Below, one piece after another: positions 8,498 to 18,502 of a stretch of 64,000 nt of DNA. Source of the stretch: Labedella phragmitis. Lineage in GTDB: Bacteria; Actinomycetota; Actinomycetes; Actinomycetales; Microbacteriaceae. The position numbers were made by a program, and so were the translations under genes. Under the pieces are notes generated by a model, which ran no database searches, was not told the origin of the DNA, and saw only the letters and a program-made list of their open reading frames with translations. How positions within the stretch are numbered: position 1 is the stretch's first letter; the number at the start of each line of letters is the position of its first letter. The DNA is taken from contig NZ_RZNB01000001.1 in the NCBI RefSeq assembly GCF_004078635.1, forward strand, positions 868,001 through 932,000, written 5' to 3'.

Positions 8498-9982
8498 TCA
8501 GGAACGCGACTTGTCGGCCTTGGCCTTCGCCCTCGCCTTGTCGGAGTCGGCGAAGAGCGTCTCGGCGTGCTCGAGCTCCATGCCGTTCGTCTCGGGGATC
8601 TTCCGCCACACGTAGAGGCCGGAGAGCAACGCGAGCGCCGCGTACATGCCGTACGTGAACGGCAGGGAGAAGTCGGACAGCGGCGGGAACGAGACCGTCA
8701 CGAGGAAGTTAGCGATCCACTGGGCTGCGGCGGCGACACCGAGGGCCTTCGCGCGGATCCGGGTCGGGAAGATCTCCCCGAGCAGCACCCAGACGAGCGG
8801 ACCCCACGACGCGCCGAATCCGACGACGAAGAGGTTCGCGGCGACGAGCGCGACAGGACCCCACGCCCCGGGGAGCGACACGTCGTCGCCCGAGCCCTCC
8901 GAGAACGAGAACGCGAGGGCCATCGCCGCGAGCGAGAGCGTCATGAGGGCTGAGCCGCTCAGGAGGATGGGCTTCCGCCCGATGCGGTCGACGAGCACGA
9001 TCGCCACGATCGTCACGAGCACGTTCGTCACGGACGTGATGACGCTCACGAGCAGCGAGTCGGACTCGCTGAAGCCGACGGCCTTCCAGAGGCTCGTCGA
9101 GTAGTAGAAGATCACGTTGATGCCCACGAACTGCTGGAACACCGACAGGGTGATGCCCACCCACACGATGGGCTGCAGACCGAATGCCTTACCGCGGAGC
9201 GACGCGTTCGCGTGCTTCTTGTCCTCGTCGATCGCGGTCTGGATGTCGCGCACCGCACGATCGAGATCGTCCTCCGGCACGAGGCGCGCGAAGATCGCCC
9301 GTGCCTCGTCCGTGCGCCCCTTCGCCAGCAGGTAACGCGGCGACTCCGGCATCGTGAAGGCGAGGACCCCGTACACGATGGAGGGGACGACGCCGACGAG
9401 GAACATCCAGCGCCAGGCCTCGAGACCCCACCAGAGCTGCTCAGACGCGCCGCCCGCCGTGTTGGCGAGGACCGCGTCGCTCAGGAGCGCCGCGAAGATG
9501 CCGAGCGTGATGGCGAGCTGCTGGAGCGAGCCGAGGCTCCCGCGGATCTGACGCGGCGCGATCTCGGCGATGTACGCGGGAGCGACGACGGAGGCGATAC
9601 CGATGCCGATACCGCCGACGATGCGCCAGACGACGAGATCCCACGGGCTGAAGGTGAGCGCCGAGCCGATGGAGCTCGCGAAGAACATGATCGCGCCGAT
9701 GAACATGACGCGCAGGCGGCCGTAACGGTCGGAGAGCCCGCCGGCGACGATCGCGCCGAGTGCACAGCCGAGGAGGGCGACGGCCACGATGAAACCGGTG
9801 AGCGCGCTGCCGAGCTCGAAGTTCCCGTCGATGGAGTCGACCGCGCCGTTGATGACGGAGCTGTCGAAGCCGAAGAGGAAACCACCGACGGCGGCCGCGA
9901 CGGAGAGCACGACCGCTCGTCGGCCGTAGGGTGTTCTCACGGTGAAGCGGGTGTCGTCTGTGTTGTCCGTCTGTTCAGCCAC
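8498..9982 (-). CDS. Sugar porter family MFS transporter
   Basis: About 494 aa with twelve TM helices. Sugar-porter signatures are visible: GGLSDRYGRLRVMF after TM2, a second DRIGRK motif in the other half, PESPRYLLAKGR at the central loop, and PETNGMELE at the C-terminus. These proteins are proton or facilitated importers of hexoses, pentoses or polyols. The start is taken as GTG at 9982 because TAGCGT (9994-9989) lies 6 nt upstream; an in-frame GTG at 9988 is the alternative. The gene lies upstream of the GH15/SMP-30 pair, which would fit sugar uptake. Confidence 0.92.
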   Translation of the reverse strand: MAEQTDNTDDTRFTVRTPYGRRAVVLSVAAAVGGFLFGFDSSVINGAVDSIDGNFELGSALTGFIVAVALLGCALGAIVAGGLSDRYGRLRVMFIGAIMFFASSIGSALTFSPWDLVVWRIVGGIGIGIASVVAPAYIAEIAPRQIRGSLGSLQQLAITLGIFAALLSDAVLANTAGGASEQLWWGLEAWRWMFLVGVVPSIVYGVLAFTMPESPRYLLAKGRTDEARAIFARLVPEDDLDRAVRDIQTAIDEDKKHANASLRGKAFGLQPIVWVGITLSVFQQFVGINVIFYYSTSLWKAVGFSESDSLLVSVITSVTNVLVTIVAIVLVDRIGRKPILLSGSALMTLSLAAMALAFSFSEGSGDDVSLPGAWGPVALVAANLFVVGFGASWGPLVWVLLGEIFPTRIRAKALGVAAAAQWIANFLVTVSFPPLSDFSLPFTYGMYAALALLSGLYVWRKIPETNGMELEHAETLFADSDKARAKAKADKSRS

Positions 9983-9994
9983 TCGCACACGCTA
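9983..9994 (-). promoter_or_regulatory. Leaderless-type -10 box of the MFS gene
   Basis: Minus-strand TAGCGT (9994-9989) plus 6 nt precedes GTG at 9982. No Shine-Dalgarno is visible for either candidate start. Confidence 0.5.
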
Positions 9995-10088
9995 GTCGCG
10001 TCGTCGGTCGTGGGGGCGAGGGTGGACAAGCGTGTCGCGGAACGATAGACCTCCGGTCGCGCACCGGCGATGCGCCGCGAGACGACGA

Positions 10089-10120
10089 ATCCCCGGTGGG
10101 AATCGCATTCCCCCGGGGAT
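10089..10120 (-). terminator. Hairpin downstream of purL
   Basis: Arms ATCCCCGG-T-GGGAAT and ATTCCC-CCGGGGAT form a 14-bp stem with one bulged base and a 3-nt loop, 18 nt after the purL stop codon. Confidence 0.65.
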
Positions 10121-10137
10121 CCGTGATGATCCGTCGA

Positions 10138-12444
10138 TCAGACGGTGGCGGAGCCGAAGTGCTCGGGCAGCGTCGCGGCTGACCGCGTGCGCAGGTCCTC
10201 GGCCTCGATCGTGAAGACGTCCTGGACCTCGAGCGCCGTGCCGTCCGTCACGCCGATGCGCAGCACGGGGTAGCCGCGCACGTCGCACAACGCCTGGAAG
10301 CGCACGTCGTCCTCGCGCGGGACGGACACGATGACGCGACCCGTCGACTCGGAGAAGAGGGCCGTCGTGAGGTCGATGCCGTCGCGCTGCATGACCTCGC
10401 CGAGCCAGACGCGTGCGCCGACGCCGAAACGCATGACGCTCTCGGCCACCGCCTGGGCGAGCCCGCCGTCCGAGAGGTCGTGCGCCGACGCGAGCAGCGA
10501 CTGCTGCGACGCGGCGTGGAGGAGACCGGCGAGGGCCTTCTCCGCGTCGAGGTCGACGGCCGGCGGACGGCCGCCGAGGTGGCCGTGAACGGTTGCTGCC
10601 CACGCCGAACCGTCGAACTCCTCCTGCGTCGTGCCGAGGAGGTAGATGTTGTGTCCCTCGTCCTGCCAGCCGGACGGAACGCGGCGCGCGACGTCGTCGA
10701 TCACGCCGAGGACGCCGACGACGGGCGTCGGGAAGATCGGGGTGTCGCCCGTCTGGTTGTAGAACGACACGTTGCCGCCCGTGACGGGGATGCCGAGTTC
10801 GAGGCACGCGTCGGAGAGGCCCTCGACGGCTTGCGAGAACTGCCACATGACCTCGGGGTTCTCGGGAGAGCCGAAGTTGAGGCAGTCGGTGACGGCCGCG
10901 GGGACGGCGCCGGACACGGCCACGTTGCGGTACGCCTCGGCGAGGGCGAGCTTCGCTCCCTGGCTGGGGTCGAGCTGGCAGTAGCGGCCGTTCGCGTCGG
11001 TCGCGATCGCGAATCCGAGCCCGGACTCCTCGTCGACGCGGATCATGCCGCCGTCGTCGGGGAAGCTGAGTGCCGTGTTGCCGAGCACGTAGTAGTCGTA
11101 CTGGTCGGTGATCCAGTTCTTCGACGCGAGATTGGGCGACGCGACGAGGGAGAGGAACTGCGCGAGCACGTCCTCGCTCGACTCGGGCCGGGGGAGGACG
11201 GCGGCCGTGTCGGCGTTGAGCGCGTCGATCCACGTCGGGTACGCGACGGGGCGCTCGTACACGGGGCCGTCGACGGCGACGGTGCGCGGGTCGACGTTGA
11301 CGATCTCCTCGCCGTGCCAGTCGATCACGAGACGGCCCGTCTCGGTGACCTCGCCGAGCACGCTCGTCTCGACGTCCCACTTCGCCGTGACGGCGAGGAA
11401 CTCGTCGAGCTTCTCGGGCTCGACGACCGCCATCATGCGCTCCTGCGACTCCGACATGAGGATCTCCTCGGGAGTGAGCGAGGGGTCGCGCAGCAGGACG
11501 TGGGAGAGCTCGACGTGCATGCCGCCGTCGCCGTTCGAGGCGAGCTCGCTCGTGGCGCACGAGATGCCGGCGGCGCCGAGATCCTGGATGCCCTGGACGA
11601 GGCCGTCGCGGTAGAGCTCGAGACAGCACTCGATGAGGACCTTCTCGGCGAAGGGGTCCCCGACCTGGACGGCGGGGCGCTTCGTCGGTCCCGTGCTGTC
11701 GAACGAGTCCGACGCGAGGATGGAGGCCCCGCCGATGCCGTCGCCGCCCGTCCGGGCGCCGAAGAGCACGACCTTGTTGCCCGCGCCGGACGCGTTCGCG
11801 AGATGCAGGTCCTCGTGGCGGAGGACACCGACGGAAAGGGCGTTGACGAGCGGGTTGCCCTGGTACACCGGGTCGAAGTAGGTCTCGCCGCCGATGTTCG
11901 GGAGTCCGAGGCAGTTTCCGTAGAAGGAGATACCGGACACGACGCCGTGGACGACACGTGCCGTGTCGGGGTCGTCGATCTTGCCGAAGCGCAACTGGTC
12001 CATGACGGCGACCGGGCGCGCTCCCATCGAGATGATGTCGCGCACGATGCCGCCGACGCCGGTCGCGGCGCCCTGGAAGGGTTCGATGTAGGAGGGGTGG
12101 TTGTGGCTCTCCACCTTGAAGGTGACGGCCCAGCCTTCGCCGATGTCGACGACGCCGGCGTTCTCTCCCATGCCGACCATGAGGTTCTTCGTCATCTCGG
12201 GCGTGACCTTCTGGCCGAACTGCCGGAGGTAGATCTTGCTCGACTTGTAGGAGCAGTGTTCGCTCCACATCACCGAGTACATCGCGAGTTCGCCCGATGT
12301 GGGGCGGCGACCGAGGATCTCCTTGATGCGGTCGTACTCGTCGGGCTTCAGTCCGAGGGCGCCGTACGGCTGCTCCTTCTCGGGCGTGGCTTTCGCGTTC
12401 TCGACGGTGTCTGCGACGGCGGTGGGGGACGCGGGGGTGCTCAC
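10138..12444 (-). CDS. purL: Phosphoribosylformylglycinamidine synthase subunit PurL
   Basis: 768 aa, the small Gram-positive type of PurL that needs separate PurQ and PurS subunits. It converts FGAR, glutamine and ATP to FGAM in step four of purine synthesis. The active-site block [15 protein letters not shown], with the catalytic His, and the repeated PurM-like motifs [20 protein letters not shown] and GGDGIGGAS are present. GTG start at 12444 with GAGGAG 12 nt upstream. purS and purQ lie about 5 kb away on the same strand, separated by an ABC exporter, so this gene is a separate unit ending at its own hairpin. Confidence 0.97.
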   Translation of the reverse strand: MSTPASPTAVADTVENAKATPEKEQPYGALGLKPDEYDRIKEILGRRPTSGELAMYSVMWSEHCSYKSSKIYLRQFGQKVTPEMTKNLMVGMGENAGVVDIGEGWAVTFKVESHNHPSYIEPFQGAATGVGGIVRDIISMGARPVAVMDQLRFGKIDDPDTARVVHGVVSGISFYGNCLGLPNIGGETYFDPVYQGNPLVNALSVGVLRHEDLHLANASGAGNKVVLFGARTGGDGIGGASILASDSFDSTGPTKRPAVQVGDPFAEKVLIECCLELYRDGLVQGIQDLGAAGISCATSELASNGDGGMHVELSHVLLRDPSLTPEEILMSESQERMMAVVEPEKLDEFLAVTAKWDVETSVLGEVTETGRLVIDWHGEEIVNVDPRTVAVDGPVYERPVAYPTWIDALNADTAAVLPRPESSEDVLAQFLSLVASPNLASKNWITDQYDYYVLGNTALSFPDDGGMIRVDEESGLGFAIATDANGRYCQLDPSQGAKLALAEAYRNVAVSGAVPAAVTDCLNFGSPENPEVMWQFSQAVEGLSDACLELGIPVTGGNVSFYNQTGDTPIFPTPVVGVLGVIDDVARRVPSGWQDEGHNIYLLGTTQEEFDGSAWAATVHGHLGGRPPAVDLDAEKALAGLLHAASQQSLLASAHDLSDGGLAQAVAESVMRFGVGARVWLGEVMQRDGIDLTTALFSESTGRVIVSVPREDDVRFQALCDVRGYPVLRIGVTDGTALEVQDVFTIEAEDLRTRSAATLPEHFGSATV

Positions 12445-12537
12445 GGCGCTTGGGGCTCCTCGGTACGGGCGGGCTTCGCGATGCGGAAGGGGGCTGGTGC
12501 GATGACGAGCTGTCCCGCCAATCCTACTGCCGCCGAC

Positions 12538-12586
12538 ACGGACGACGCCCCCGCTCCGGGATCACCGAGGCGAGGGCGTCGTCCGT
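12538..12586 (-). terminator. Hairpin downstream of the HesB-like gene
   Basis: A perfect 13-bp inverted repeat (12538-12550 with 12574-12586) encloses a 23-nt loop, 18 nt after the stop codon of the minus-strand gene. Confidence 0.55.
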
Positions 12587-12603
12587 CCGACTGAGGTGTG
12601 ACG

Positions 12604-12885
12604 TCAGGCCGGAAGTCCGAGGGAGAAGCGCACCGCGTTGTTCTCGTCGAGCTGGGCGTCGAGGATGCGGTCCGAGAGTGCGGTCGCCGCGTTCTCCTCG
12701 AGGAAGACCCTGGCGCCCTCGCGCTCGATGATCTGGTCGGCGGCCTCGGGGGCGGGAACGACGTCGACGGCGAAGTCCGTCGTGCTGTCGGCCTGGCTGA
12801 TGCGCAAGCCGCCCTCCGTCGTTCCGACGGACTGGTCGGTGATGGTCCGGACGAGCGTGCTGGCGGTTTCGGTCATGGTGAGCAA
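12604..12885 (-). CDS. HesB/IscA-like small protein lacking cysteines
   Basis: 93 aa. It resembles the actinobacterial HesB-like (A-type iron-sulfur carrier fold) proteins in its N-terminal MTETASTLVRTI, the GLRIS strand and the GARVFLEENAATALSDRILDA segment. True A-type carriers bind clusters with three cysteines; this protein contains no cysteine at all, so a cluster-transfer role is unlikely and the function is unknown. The start is a TTG at 12885 supported by AGGAGA 7 nt upstream; an ATG three codons in is the alternative. It is monocistronic. Confidence 0.75.
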   Translation of the reverse strand: MLTMTETASTLVRTITDQSVGTTEGGLRISQADSTTDFAVDVVPAPEAADQIIEREGARVFLEENAATALSDRILDAQLDENNAVRFSLGLPA

Positions 12886-13059
12886 GATTCGTCTCCTGAC
12901 GTTGGTCGTTCGTTCTCGTTCGTGCAGCTACGATTCCGCGGTCGGGCGGTGAGATCAACCGGATCGTCCCCTCTCTGCGGCAACTCCCACGGTCCGCACA
13001 CGGGGCACGGAGGAACAGGACCGAGCACGAGGCGAGCGGGACGGGGCGGGTGCGACGCG

Positions 13060-14838
13060 TCAGACGCGCGCGAGCAGGGCGGCGAACGGGCCGTCCGCCC
13101 CGGCGAGATCCGCCGGCGCCCCGTCTTCCACGACGGCGCCGCGGTCGAGGACGAGCACACGGTCGACGCCCATGACCTGGTCGACGCGGTGGGTGACCTC
13201 GACGATGGTCCGGCGCCCGCCCGCCCAGACGGCGAGTCGCTCGCGGACGGTGCGCTCCGTCGCCGGATCGAGCGCTCCGGTGGACTCGTCGAGCACGAGG
13301 ACCTCCGGATCCGTGATGACGGCGCGGGCGAGTGCGAGGCGCTGCAACTGTCCGCCGGACAAGCGGGCACCGCGCTCGCGGAGGGGCGTCTCGAGGCCCT
13401 GCGGCAGTGCGGCGACGACCTCGTCGAGGGCCGCGACGTGCAGCGCCGACGCGACGTCCTCGTCCGTCGCGTCCGGCGCGCCGAGCACGAGGTTCTCCCG
13501 CATGGATCGCCCGAAGACGAACGGTCGCTGATTCACGATCGCGACGCGGCTGCGTACGTCCTCGAGCGGGAGGTCGCGGAGGTCGACGCCGTCGAGATGG
13601 ACTGAACCGGACTGCGGGTCCCAGACCCGGGCGAGCAGCGAGGTGAGCGTGGACTTGCCGCTGCCGGAGACACCGACGATCGCGACGTGCGCACCGATCG
13701 GGACGCTCCACGTCACCCCCGTGACGGTGGGCTCGAGCGAGCCGGGGTAGGTGAACTCGACATCCGTGAAGCGGACGGCGGCTCCGTCGGGAGCGCCGCC
13801 GTCTCGCGAGGTCGCCGCAACGGCCGGTTCCGGGTCGGACACGACAGGGGAGCGCTCGAGCACCTCGAACAGCCGCGCGGCGCTCGCGAACGACGCGTCG
13901 AGGTCGGCGACGAAGCCGTCGACGGCTCGAGCCGGGCCGGCGATCCCGATCAGCACGGCGATCGCCGTCGCGACCTCCGGCCAGCCGACGGTGCCCTCGG
14001 CCCCACGCGCGGCGCCGACGAGCAGCAGCACGACGAGGCCGCCGAACTGCACGACCTGGACGAGGGCCGCCCGGACCCCGGCGACGGTGCCGACGCGCTC
14101 CGCGGACCGTGCCGCCTCCCGACCGAGTCGATCGAGCCCGGCGAGTCGTTCCGTCGTGTGATCGAACGCGACGATCTCGCGCACGCCGGCGACCGAATCG
14201 GAGACGTGCTGGGCGATCCGGCCGTTCGCACGGGCGCGTTCCTCGGTGGCCCGCCACGTGCGCCGGCCGGAGAGGAATGGGACGACGGCGACGACGAGGA
14301 CGAGGACCGGGAGCATCACCAGCGCGAGGACCGGGTCGACCACGACGGCCGTCCAGACGACGGCGACGAGGGGGACGACCACGGCGGAGGTGGCGGGAGG
14401 GAGGGTGTGGGCGAAGAACACCTCGACGCGGTCGATGTCGCGTGTGGCACGAGCGCTCAGGTCACCGCTCGCCGCCCCGTCGGTCGCGGCCGGTGACTGC
14501 GGGGCGAGACGGTCGAAGAACAGACGCCGCAGCGACGCGAGGGCGGAGAACGCGACGTAGTGCCCCGAGTACTGCTCGAGATAGCGCAGCACGGCCTTCA
14601 CGAGGGCGAGACCGACGAGGAGGCCGACCGTCGGCAGCACGATCGATCCGACGGCACCCGCGGTGTCCGCGGCGGTCGCCCGGATCACGCCGCTGACGGC
14701 CACGACGAGAAGGGCGATTCCGACGAGCTGCCCGACGATGCGCAGGACGATCGCGAGGAGGAGCGGCGCCAGGAGACCGCGGGTGTGACGGAGCAGCCAC
14801 GCGGCGAGATCGCGACGGCGGGGAGCGGCGGCGCTCAC
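13060..14838 (-). CDS. ABC exporter half-transporter, CydC-like (TMD-NBD)
   Basis: 592 aa. Six TM helices occupy about residues 20-320, followed by an ATPase domain with Walker A (GVSGSGKSTL), Q-loop (IVNQRPFVFG), signature ARLSGGQLQRLALARA and Walker B LVLDESTGALD. The residue after the Walker B Glu is Ser rather than the usual Pro. The start overlaps the partner gene as ATGA, so this is one half of a heterodimeric exporter. The CydCD-type topology points to thiol, haem or drug export, but there is no cydAB nearby, so the substrate is open. Confidence 0.87.
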   Translation of the reverse strand: MSAAAPRRRDLAAWLLRHTRGLLAPLLLAIVLRIVGQLVGIALLVVAVSGVIRATAADTAGAVGSIVLPTVGLLVGLALVKAVLRYLEQYSGHYVAFSALASLRRLFFDRLAPQSPAATDGAASGDLSARATRDIDRVEVFFAHTLPPATSAVVVPLVAVVWTAVVVDPVLALVMLPVLVLVVAVVPFLSGRRTWRATEERARANGRIAQHVSDSVAGVREIVAFDHTTERLAGLDRLGREAARSAERVGTVAGVRAALVQVVQFGGLVVLLLVGAARGAEGTVGWPEVATAIAVLIGIAGPARAVDGFVADLDASFASAARLFEVLERSPVVSDPEPAVAATSRDGGAPDGAAVRFTDVEFTYPGSLEPTVTGVTWSVPIGAHVAIVGVSGSGKSTLTSLLARVWDPQSGSVHLDGVDLRDLPLEDVRSRVAIVNQRPFVFGRSMRENLVLGAPDATDEDVASALHVAALDEVVAALPQGLETPLRERGARLSGGQLQRLALARAVITDPEVLVLDESTGALDPATERTVRERLAVWAGGRRTIVEVTHRVDQVMGVDRVLVLDRGAVVEDGAPADLAGADGPFAALLARV

Positions 14839-16661
14839 GAGGACGCCCCGAGCTCGATGACGCGGTCGACGTCGCGGATGGCGCTCGCGCGGTGCGCGAT
14901 GGTGATGACGGTGCGGTCCCGCGACAGGGTGCGGAGGGCCTCGATGATGGCGGCCTCGGAGGCGAGGTCGACCTGCGAAGTGGGTTCGTCGAGGATCACG
15001 ATGGGGGTGTCGCGCAGGAGCGCCCGCGCGATCGCGACGCGTTGAGCCTGACCCCCGGAGAGCGAGAGCCCGCGCTCGCCGACGGGCGTGTCGAGGCCGA
15101 GCGGCATCCGCGCGACGTCGGCACCGAGGCCGGCCGCGTCGACGGCTGCGACCAGTTCCGCATCGGTTGCGTCGCTCTTCGCGACGCGCAGATTGTCGGC
15201 GATGGAGCCGGTGAAGAGTGTCGTCTGCTGGTCGACGACGGCGATGAGGCTCCGCACGGATTCCCCCGACGCGTCACGGGTGTCGAGAGGACCGACCCGG
15301 ACCGCTCCGGACTCCGGCAGCAGGTGGCGGCTCAACAGCGCGGCGACCGTCGACTTGCCGACGCCGCTCGGTCCGACCAGGGCGACGTGCTCGCCGGCGG
15401 AGATCGACAGTGAGAGGTCGCGGAGCGCCGGAGCGCCGTCGCCATAACCGGCCGTGACACGGTCGAGCTCGATCGGCAGGCCGCCGACGGACGGGCGGTC
15501 GACGCGCACGGCGCTGCCGGCGGGGAGGGAGGGGCGTTCCGCGAGGACACCGGAGAGGCCGCGCTCGGCCGCGCGCCCCGTGGCGCCGATGTAGAAGAAC
15601 TGACCCACGATGTCCGCGGGTCCGGTGAGGAGCGTCGACAGGAGGACGAGGGCGACCGCCGTTCCGGGCGTGAGGGTCCCGTCGAGGAGCCGCACGACGG
15701 CGAGGGTCGCCGCGAGCGCGAGCGTCCCGAGCGAGAAGGCTGCGTCGACGACGAGGATGAGGAGCTGGTTCACGGCCAGCAGGCGCATGACCTGGCGTCG
15801 GTTGTCCTCGCCGCGAGCGGCGAGATCGCGGCCCGTGCGGCCCTCCGCACGGTGGAGCACGAGGGTCGACAGGCCCTGCACCGCCTCGAGGAACGCGCCG
15901 GAGAGCATCGCCGTGCTCCGGCGGTACGACCCGCTCACCGTCCGGAAGGCGCGTTGGAAGCCGCCCACCACGAGGGGGATGACGGGAATCGCGATCGCGA
16001 GCCAGAGCGCGGAGACGACGTCGACCGCGAGACCGATGACCACGATCACGAGGACGGGGCCCGCCATGGTTCCCGCGATCGGGCCCACGAAACCGGCGCG
16101 GTACGCCGAGGCCTTCTCCACGTCGGTCGTCGCCGCCGAGACCAGTCGTCCGGACGCGGCCGCCGGGCGCCGCATCACGCCGAGCCCGAAGACGTGGCCG
16201 AGGACGAGCCCCCGCAAGCGGCGTTCCGTCGCGCTCGTCGCTCGCGCCGAGAAGCGCGACGACAGGAGGGTGCAGGCGACCGCGACGAGGGGGAGGAGGA
16301 TCAGTCCGGTGACGACGGGTCCCGTCAGTGCGTCGCGGAAGACGATGGCGTCGAGCACGTGGCCGACGAGCACGAAGAAGACGGCGAGGGCCGCGGCCGA
16401 CACGAGCGCGAGGAGGATCGGCACAACGGCCGCCGAGCGCGCTGTCGCGGCGAGCACGCGAGGATCGACGGGTGTCGCATCCGCAGCACCAGGATGCCCC
16501 GGTCGTCCACCGGGGTGACCGCCCGGGAGGCCTCCCTGGCCCGGATGTCCGGGCCGCCCACCGGGGTGCCCGCCGCCCGCGGGTCGCGGCGCGGTCGCCG
16601 CAGTGCGGGCATCGCCGCTGGTCGCGGGATGCGCAGGGGATCCCGTCGACGCATGATTCAC
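14835..16661 (-). CDS. ABC exporter half-transporter, CydD-like, with His/Gly/Pro-rich N-terminus
   Basis: 608 aa. The first 65 residues are a low-complexity cytoplasmic tail rich in Gly, Pro and His, with two copies of GGHPGGRPGHPG (residues 30-41 and 47-58). Six TM helices and an ATPase domain follow: Walker A GPSGVGKSTV, signature LSLSGGQAQRVAIARA and Walker B IVILDEPTSQVDLA. The domain stops soon after the H-loop (TIAHRASAIRD), a rather short C-terminus. It is the first gene of a two-gene operon with the CydC-like half. Export of a small molecule is likely; the tail may bind a metal. Confidence 0.86.
   Translation of the reverse strand: MNHASTGSPAHPATSGDARTAATAPRPAGGGHPGGRPGHPGQGGLPGGHPGGRPGHPGAADATPVDPRVLAATARSAAVVPILLALVSAAALAVFFVLVGHVLDAIVFRDALTGPVVTGLILLPLVAVACTLLSSRFSARATSATERRLRGLVLGHVFGLGVMRRPAAASGRLVSAATTDVEKASAYRAGFVGPIAGTMAGPVLVIVVIGLAVDVVSALWLAIAIPVIPLVVGGFQRAFRTVSGSYRRSTAMLSGAFLEAVQGLSTLVLHRAEGRTGRDLAARGEDNRRQVMRLLAVNQLLILVVDAAFSLGTLALAATLAVVRLLDGTLTPGTAVALVLLSTLLTGPADIVGQFFYIGATGRAAERGLSGVLAERPSLPAGSAVRVDRPSVGGLPIELDRVTAGYGDGAPALRDLSLSISAGEHVALVGPSGVGKSTVAALLSRHLLPESGAVRVGPLDTRDASGESVRSLIAVVDQQTTLFTGSIADNLRVAKSDATDAELVAAVDAAGLGADVARMPLGLDTPVGERGLSLSGGQAQRVAIARALLRDTPIVILDEPTSQVDLASEAAIIEALRTLSRDRTVITIAHRASAIRDVDRVIELGASS
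16488..16574 (-). repeat. Tandem-like 36-bp coding repeat (GGHPGGRPGHPG x2)
   Basis: Two near-identical 12-residue units separated by five residues lie in the N-terminal tail of the CydD-like exporter. Confidence 0.8.
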
Positions 16662-16764
16662 GACCTCATCATCTCCCGGAATCCGGATGCTCGGAGTGGG
16701 TTGCGGAGCAGGTGCGCGCCCGACGGTTTCGACGTGGAGCGAGTTCGACGGAACCGTCGAACGG

Positions 16765-17307
16765 TCAGGAGAGCGGCTCGAGCACGCTCGCCGATCGGCC
16801 GTCGAACGTCACCGTGTACGTCGTCGATGGATCGAGACCCTCCGGGTCGTCGATCTCGAAGGTCGTCGGCCCGAGGTCCGCCGTGCACGCGTCGCCGCCG
16901 GTGCGCTTCAGTGCGATGTCGAGTGCGTCCGGGCCGATCAGATCGAGCGCCGCCGGTGCGGCCGGGCACGAGGAGCTGCCGAACGTCACGATCGCGAGGG
17001 TCTCGTCGGAGAGCCAGGCGACGCGCGGCGAGAAGTCCGTATCGGGAATCGCCGTCGGATCGAGGTCCTCGGGCGAGACGGTCTCGGGCGCGGGATCGAG
17101 GTCGGTGGGTTCGACGGACACGAGGGGAGGGTCCATCGTGGGAGCCACGGTCACGTCCGTGAACGGATCCATGCCGTCGGGAAGTCCGCTGTAGCTTCGC
17201 GAGGCGATCCCGATGTCGCGGACACCGGGCACACCGGCACAGCCCGACAGAGCGACCAGGGCGACGGCGGCGACGGTGACCGGGGGGAGAACTCGTCGCA
17301 TCCGCAC
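16765..17307 (-). CDS. Secreted lipoprotein, unknown function
   Basis: 180 aa. Residues 1-22 are a type II signal peptide with lipobox VALSGC. The mature part begins with a linker rich in Asp, Pro and Thr and then has two cysteine pairs' worth of Cys (SSSCPAAPA and GDACTAD) that could form a disulfide. No domain is recognised. Start is GTG at 17307 or ATG at 17301; neither has a clear ribosome site. It follows purQ by 12 nt on the same strand and is therefore probably the last gene of a purS-purQ-lipoprotein operon, although no purine-related function is implied. Confidence 0.7.
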   Translation of the reverse strand: MRMRRVLPPVTVAAVALVALSGCAGVPGVRDIGIASRSYSGLPDGMDPFTDVTVAPTMDPPLVSVEPTDLDPAPETVSPEDLDPTAIPDTDFSPRVAWLSDETLAIVTFGSSSCPAAPAALDLIGPDALDIALKRTGGDACTADLGPTTFEIDDPEGLDPSTTYTVTFDGRSASVLEPLS

Positions 17308-17319
17308 GTCCCGAACGAC

Positions 17320-18015
17320 TCAGACGGCCTGCAGTGCCTGGATAGCCGATGTGAAGAAGGTGAGCCCGTCGGTACCCGACCGCATCGCGTCGCGCGTGTC
17401 GGGACCGAAGCCCAGCTCCGTCGCGTGCTCGGGGTGCGGCATGAGCCCGACGACGTTGCCGCGCTCGTTCGAGACGCCCGCGATATCGCGGAGCGAGCCG
17501 TTGGGGTTGACACCGAGGTAACGGAAGACCACTCGGCCCTCGCCCTCGATGCGGTCCAATTCGTCGTCCGACGCGATGAAGCCGCCCTCGCCGTTCTTCA
17601 GCGGGATGACGATCTCCTGGCCCGCGGTGAAGCCGTTCGTCCACGCGGTGTTCGTCTGCTCGACGTGCAGCGCCTGATCGCGGCGCACGAAGGTGCCGAC
17701 GTCGTTACGGATGAGTCCACCCGGGAGGAGGTGGGCTTCGGTGAGCATCTGGAAGCCGTTGCAGATACCGAGCACGGGCATGCCCTTGGCCGCAGCGTCG
17801 ATGACCTCGGACATGATCGGTGCGTGCGCCGCGATCGCTCCAGCACGCAGGTAGTCGCCGTAGCTGAAACCGCCGGGCAGGACGAGCGCGTCGACGCCCT
17901 CGAGATCGTGCGAACCGTGCCAGAGGGCGACGGGCTCGGCGTCCGCGAGGCGGACGGCGCGCAACGCGTCGCGGTCGTCGAGCGACCCCGGGAAGGTGAT
18001 GACGCCGATCCTCAC
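17320..18015 (-). CDS. purQ: Phosphoribosylformylglycinamidine synthase glutaminase subunit PurQ
   Basis: 231 aa class I glutamine amidotransferase. The nucleophile is Cys85 in GICNGFQ, and the His/Glu of the triad lie in [10 protein letters not shown] (residues 191-200). It supplies ammonia to PurL in the PurLQS complex. The start overlaps purS as ATGA, so the two subunits are translationally coupled. Confidence 0.97.
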   Translation of the reverse strand: MRIGVITFPGSLDDRDALRAVRLADAEPVALWHGSHDLEGVDALVLPGGFSYGDYLRAGAIAAHAPIMSEVIDAAAKGMPVLGICNGFQMLTEAHLLPGGLIRNDVGTFVRRDQALHVEQTNTAWTNGFTAGQEIVIPLKNGEGGFIASDDELDRIEGEGRVVFRYLGVNPNGSLRDIAGVSNERGNVVGLMPHPEHATELGFGPDTRDAMRSGTDGLTFFTSAIQALQAV

Positions 18016-18308
18016 GGCGCGACCGTCTCGGTCGGCGCCGACTCGGTGGAGACGGTGGGACCGTCGACGACGCTCACGCCCACGACGTCTTCGATGACCG
18101 AGTTCGAGAGGAGGTCGACGGCGACGCCGCGCACCTGCTCGAGCGTCGCGTCGTCGACGGGGCCTGCGGTCGTGAGTTCGAAGCGCTTGCCGACTCGCAC
18201 CCCCGTGATGTCGGTGTTACCGAGGCGGGTGAGTGCTCCCGCGACGGCCTTGCCTTGTGGGTCGAGCAACTCGGCCTTCGGCATGACCTCGACGACGATC
18301 GTGGGCAC
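18012..18308 (-). CDS. purS: Phosphoribosylformylglycinamidine synthase subunit PurS
   Basis: 98 aa, slightly longer than the usual 80-85 because of an acidic Ser/Thr/Glu-rich C-terminal tail. The core ([20 protein letters not shown] and [17 protein letters not shown]) is the PurS fold that bridges PurL and PurQ and allows ammonia transfer. GTG start with AGGGAG 8 nt upstream. First gene of the purS-purQ operon; a TAGGAT -10 candidate lies on the minus strand about 45 nt upstream. Confidence 0.95.
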   Translation of the reverse strand: MPTIVVEVMPKAELLDPQGKAVAGALTRLGNTDITGVRVGKRFELTTAGPVDDATLEQVRGVAVDLLSNSVIEDVVGVSVVDGPTVSTESAPTETVAP

Positions 18309-18502
18309 CGGTGAACTCCCTGGAGTGTGGGGGACGGGAACTCCCTCATCCTATCGGGTGCCTCCGACGCTCGGGCCGCGACGGCTTCCGCACGTTCACC
18401 CGCCGTCCACCGGCGGTCCACCACCCGTTGGGGCCCGCTGGCTAGCGTGAGCGGCGTCTGCTGGAGCACCGCCGCTCGCCGACGAGGGAGATGGGGGGAA
18501 CG

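Noticed and set aside
9992-12268. A 758-codon minus-strand frame overlapping purL in another phase
   Set aside because: The translation is low-complexity Arg-rich and purL covers the same bases with conserved motifs.
10480-12594. A 704-codon open frame antisense to purL and other very long antisense frames (for example 24581-26974, 27001-28959, 43043-45349)
   Set aside because: High G/C DNA keeps antisense frames open. Their proteins are Arg/Glu/Asp/Val-rich without domains, and the opposite strand encodes clear proteins.
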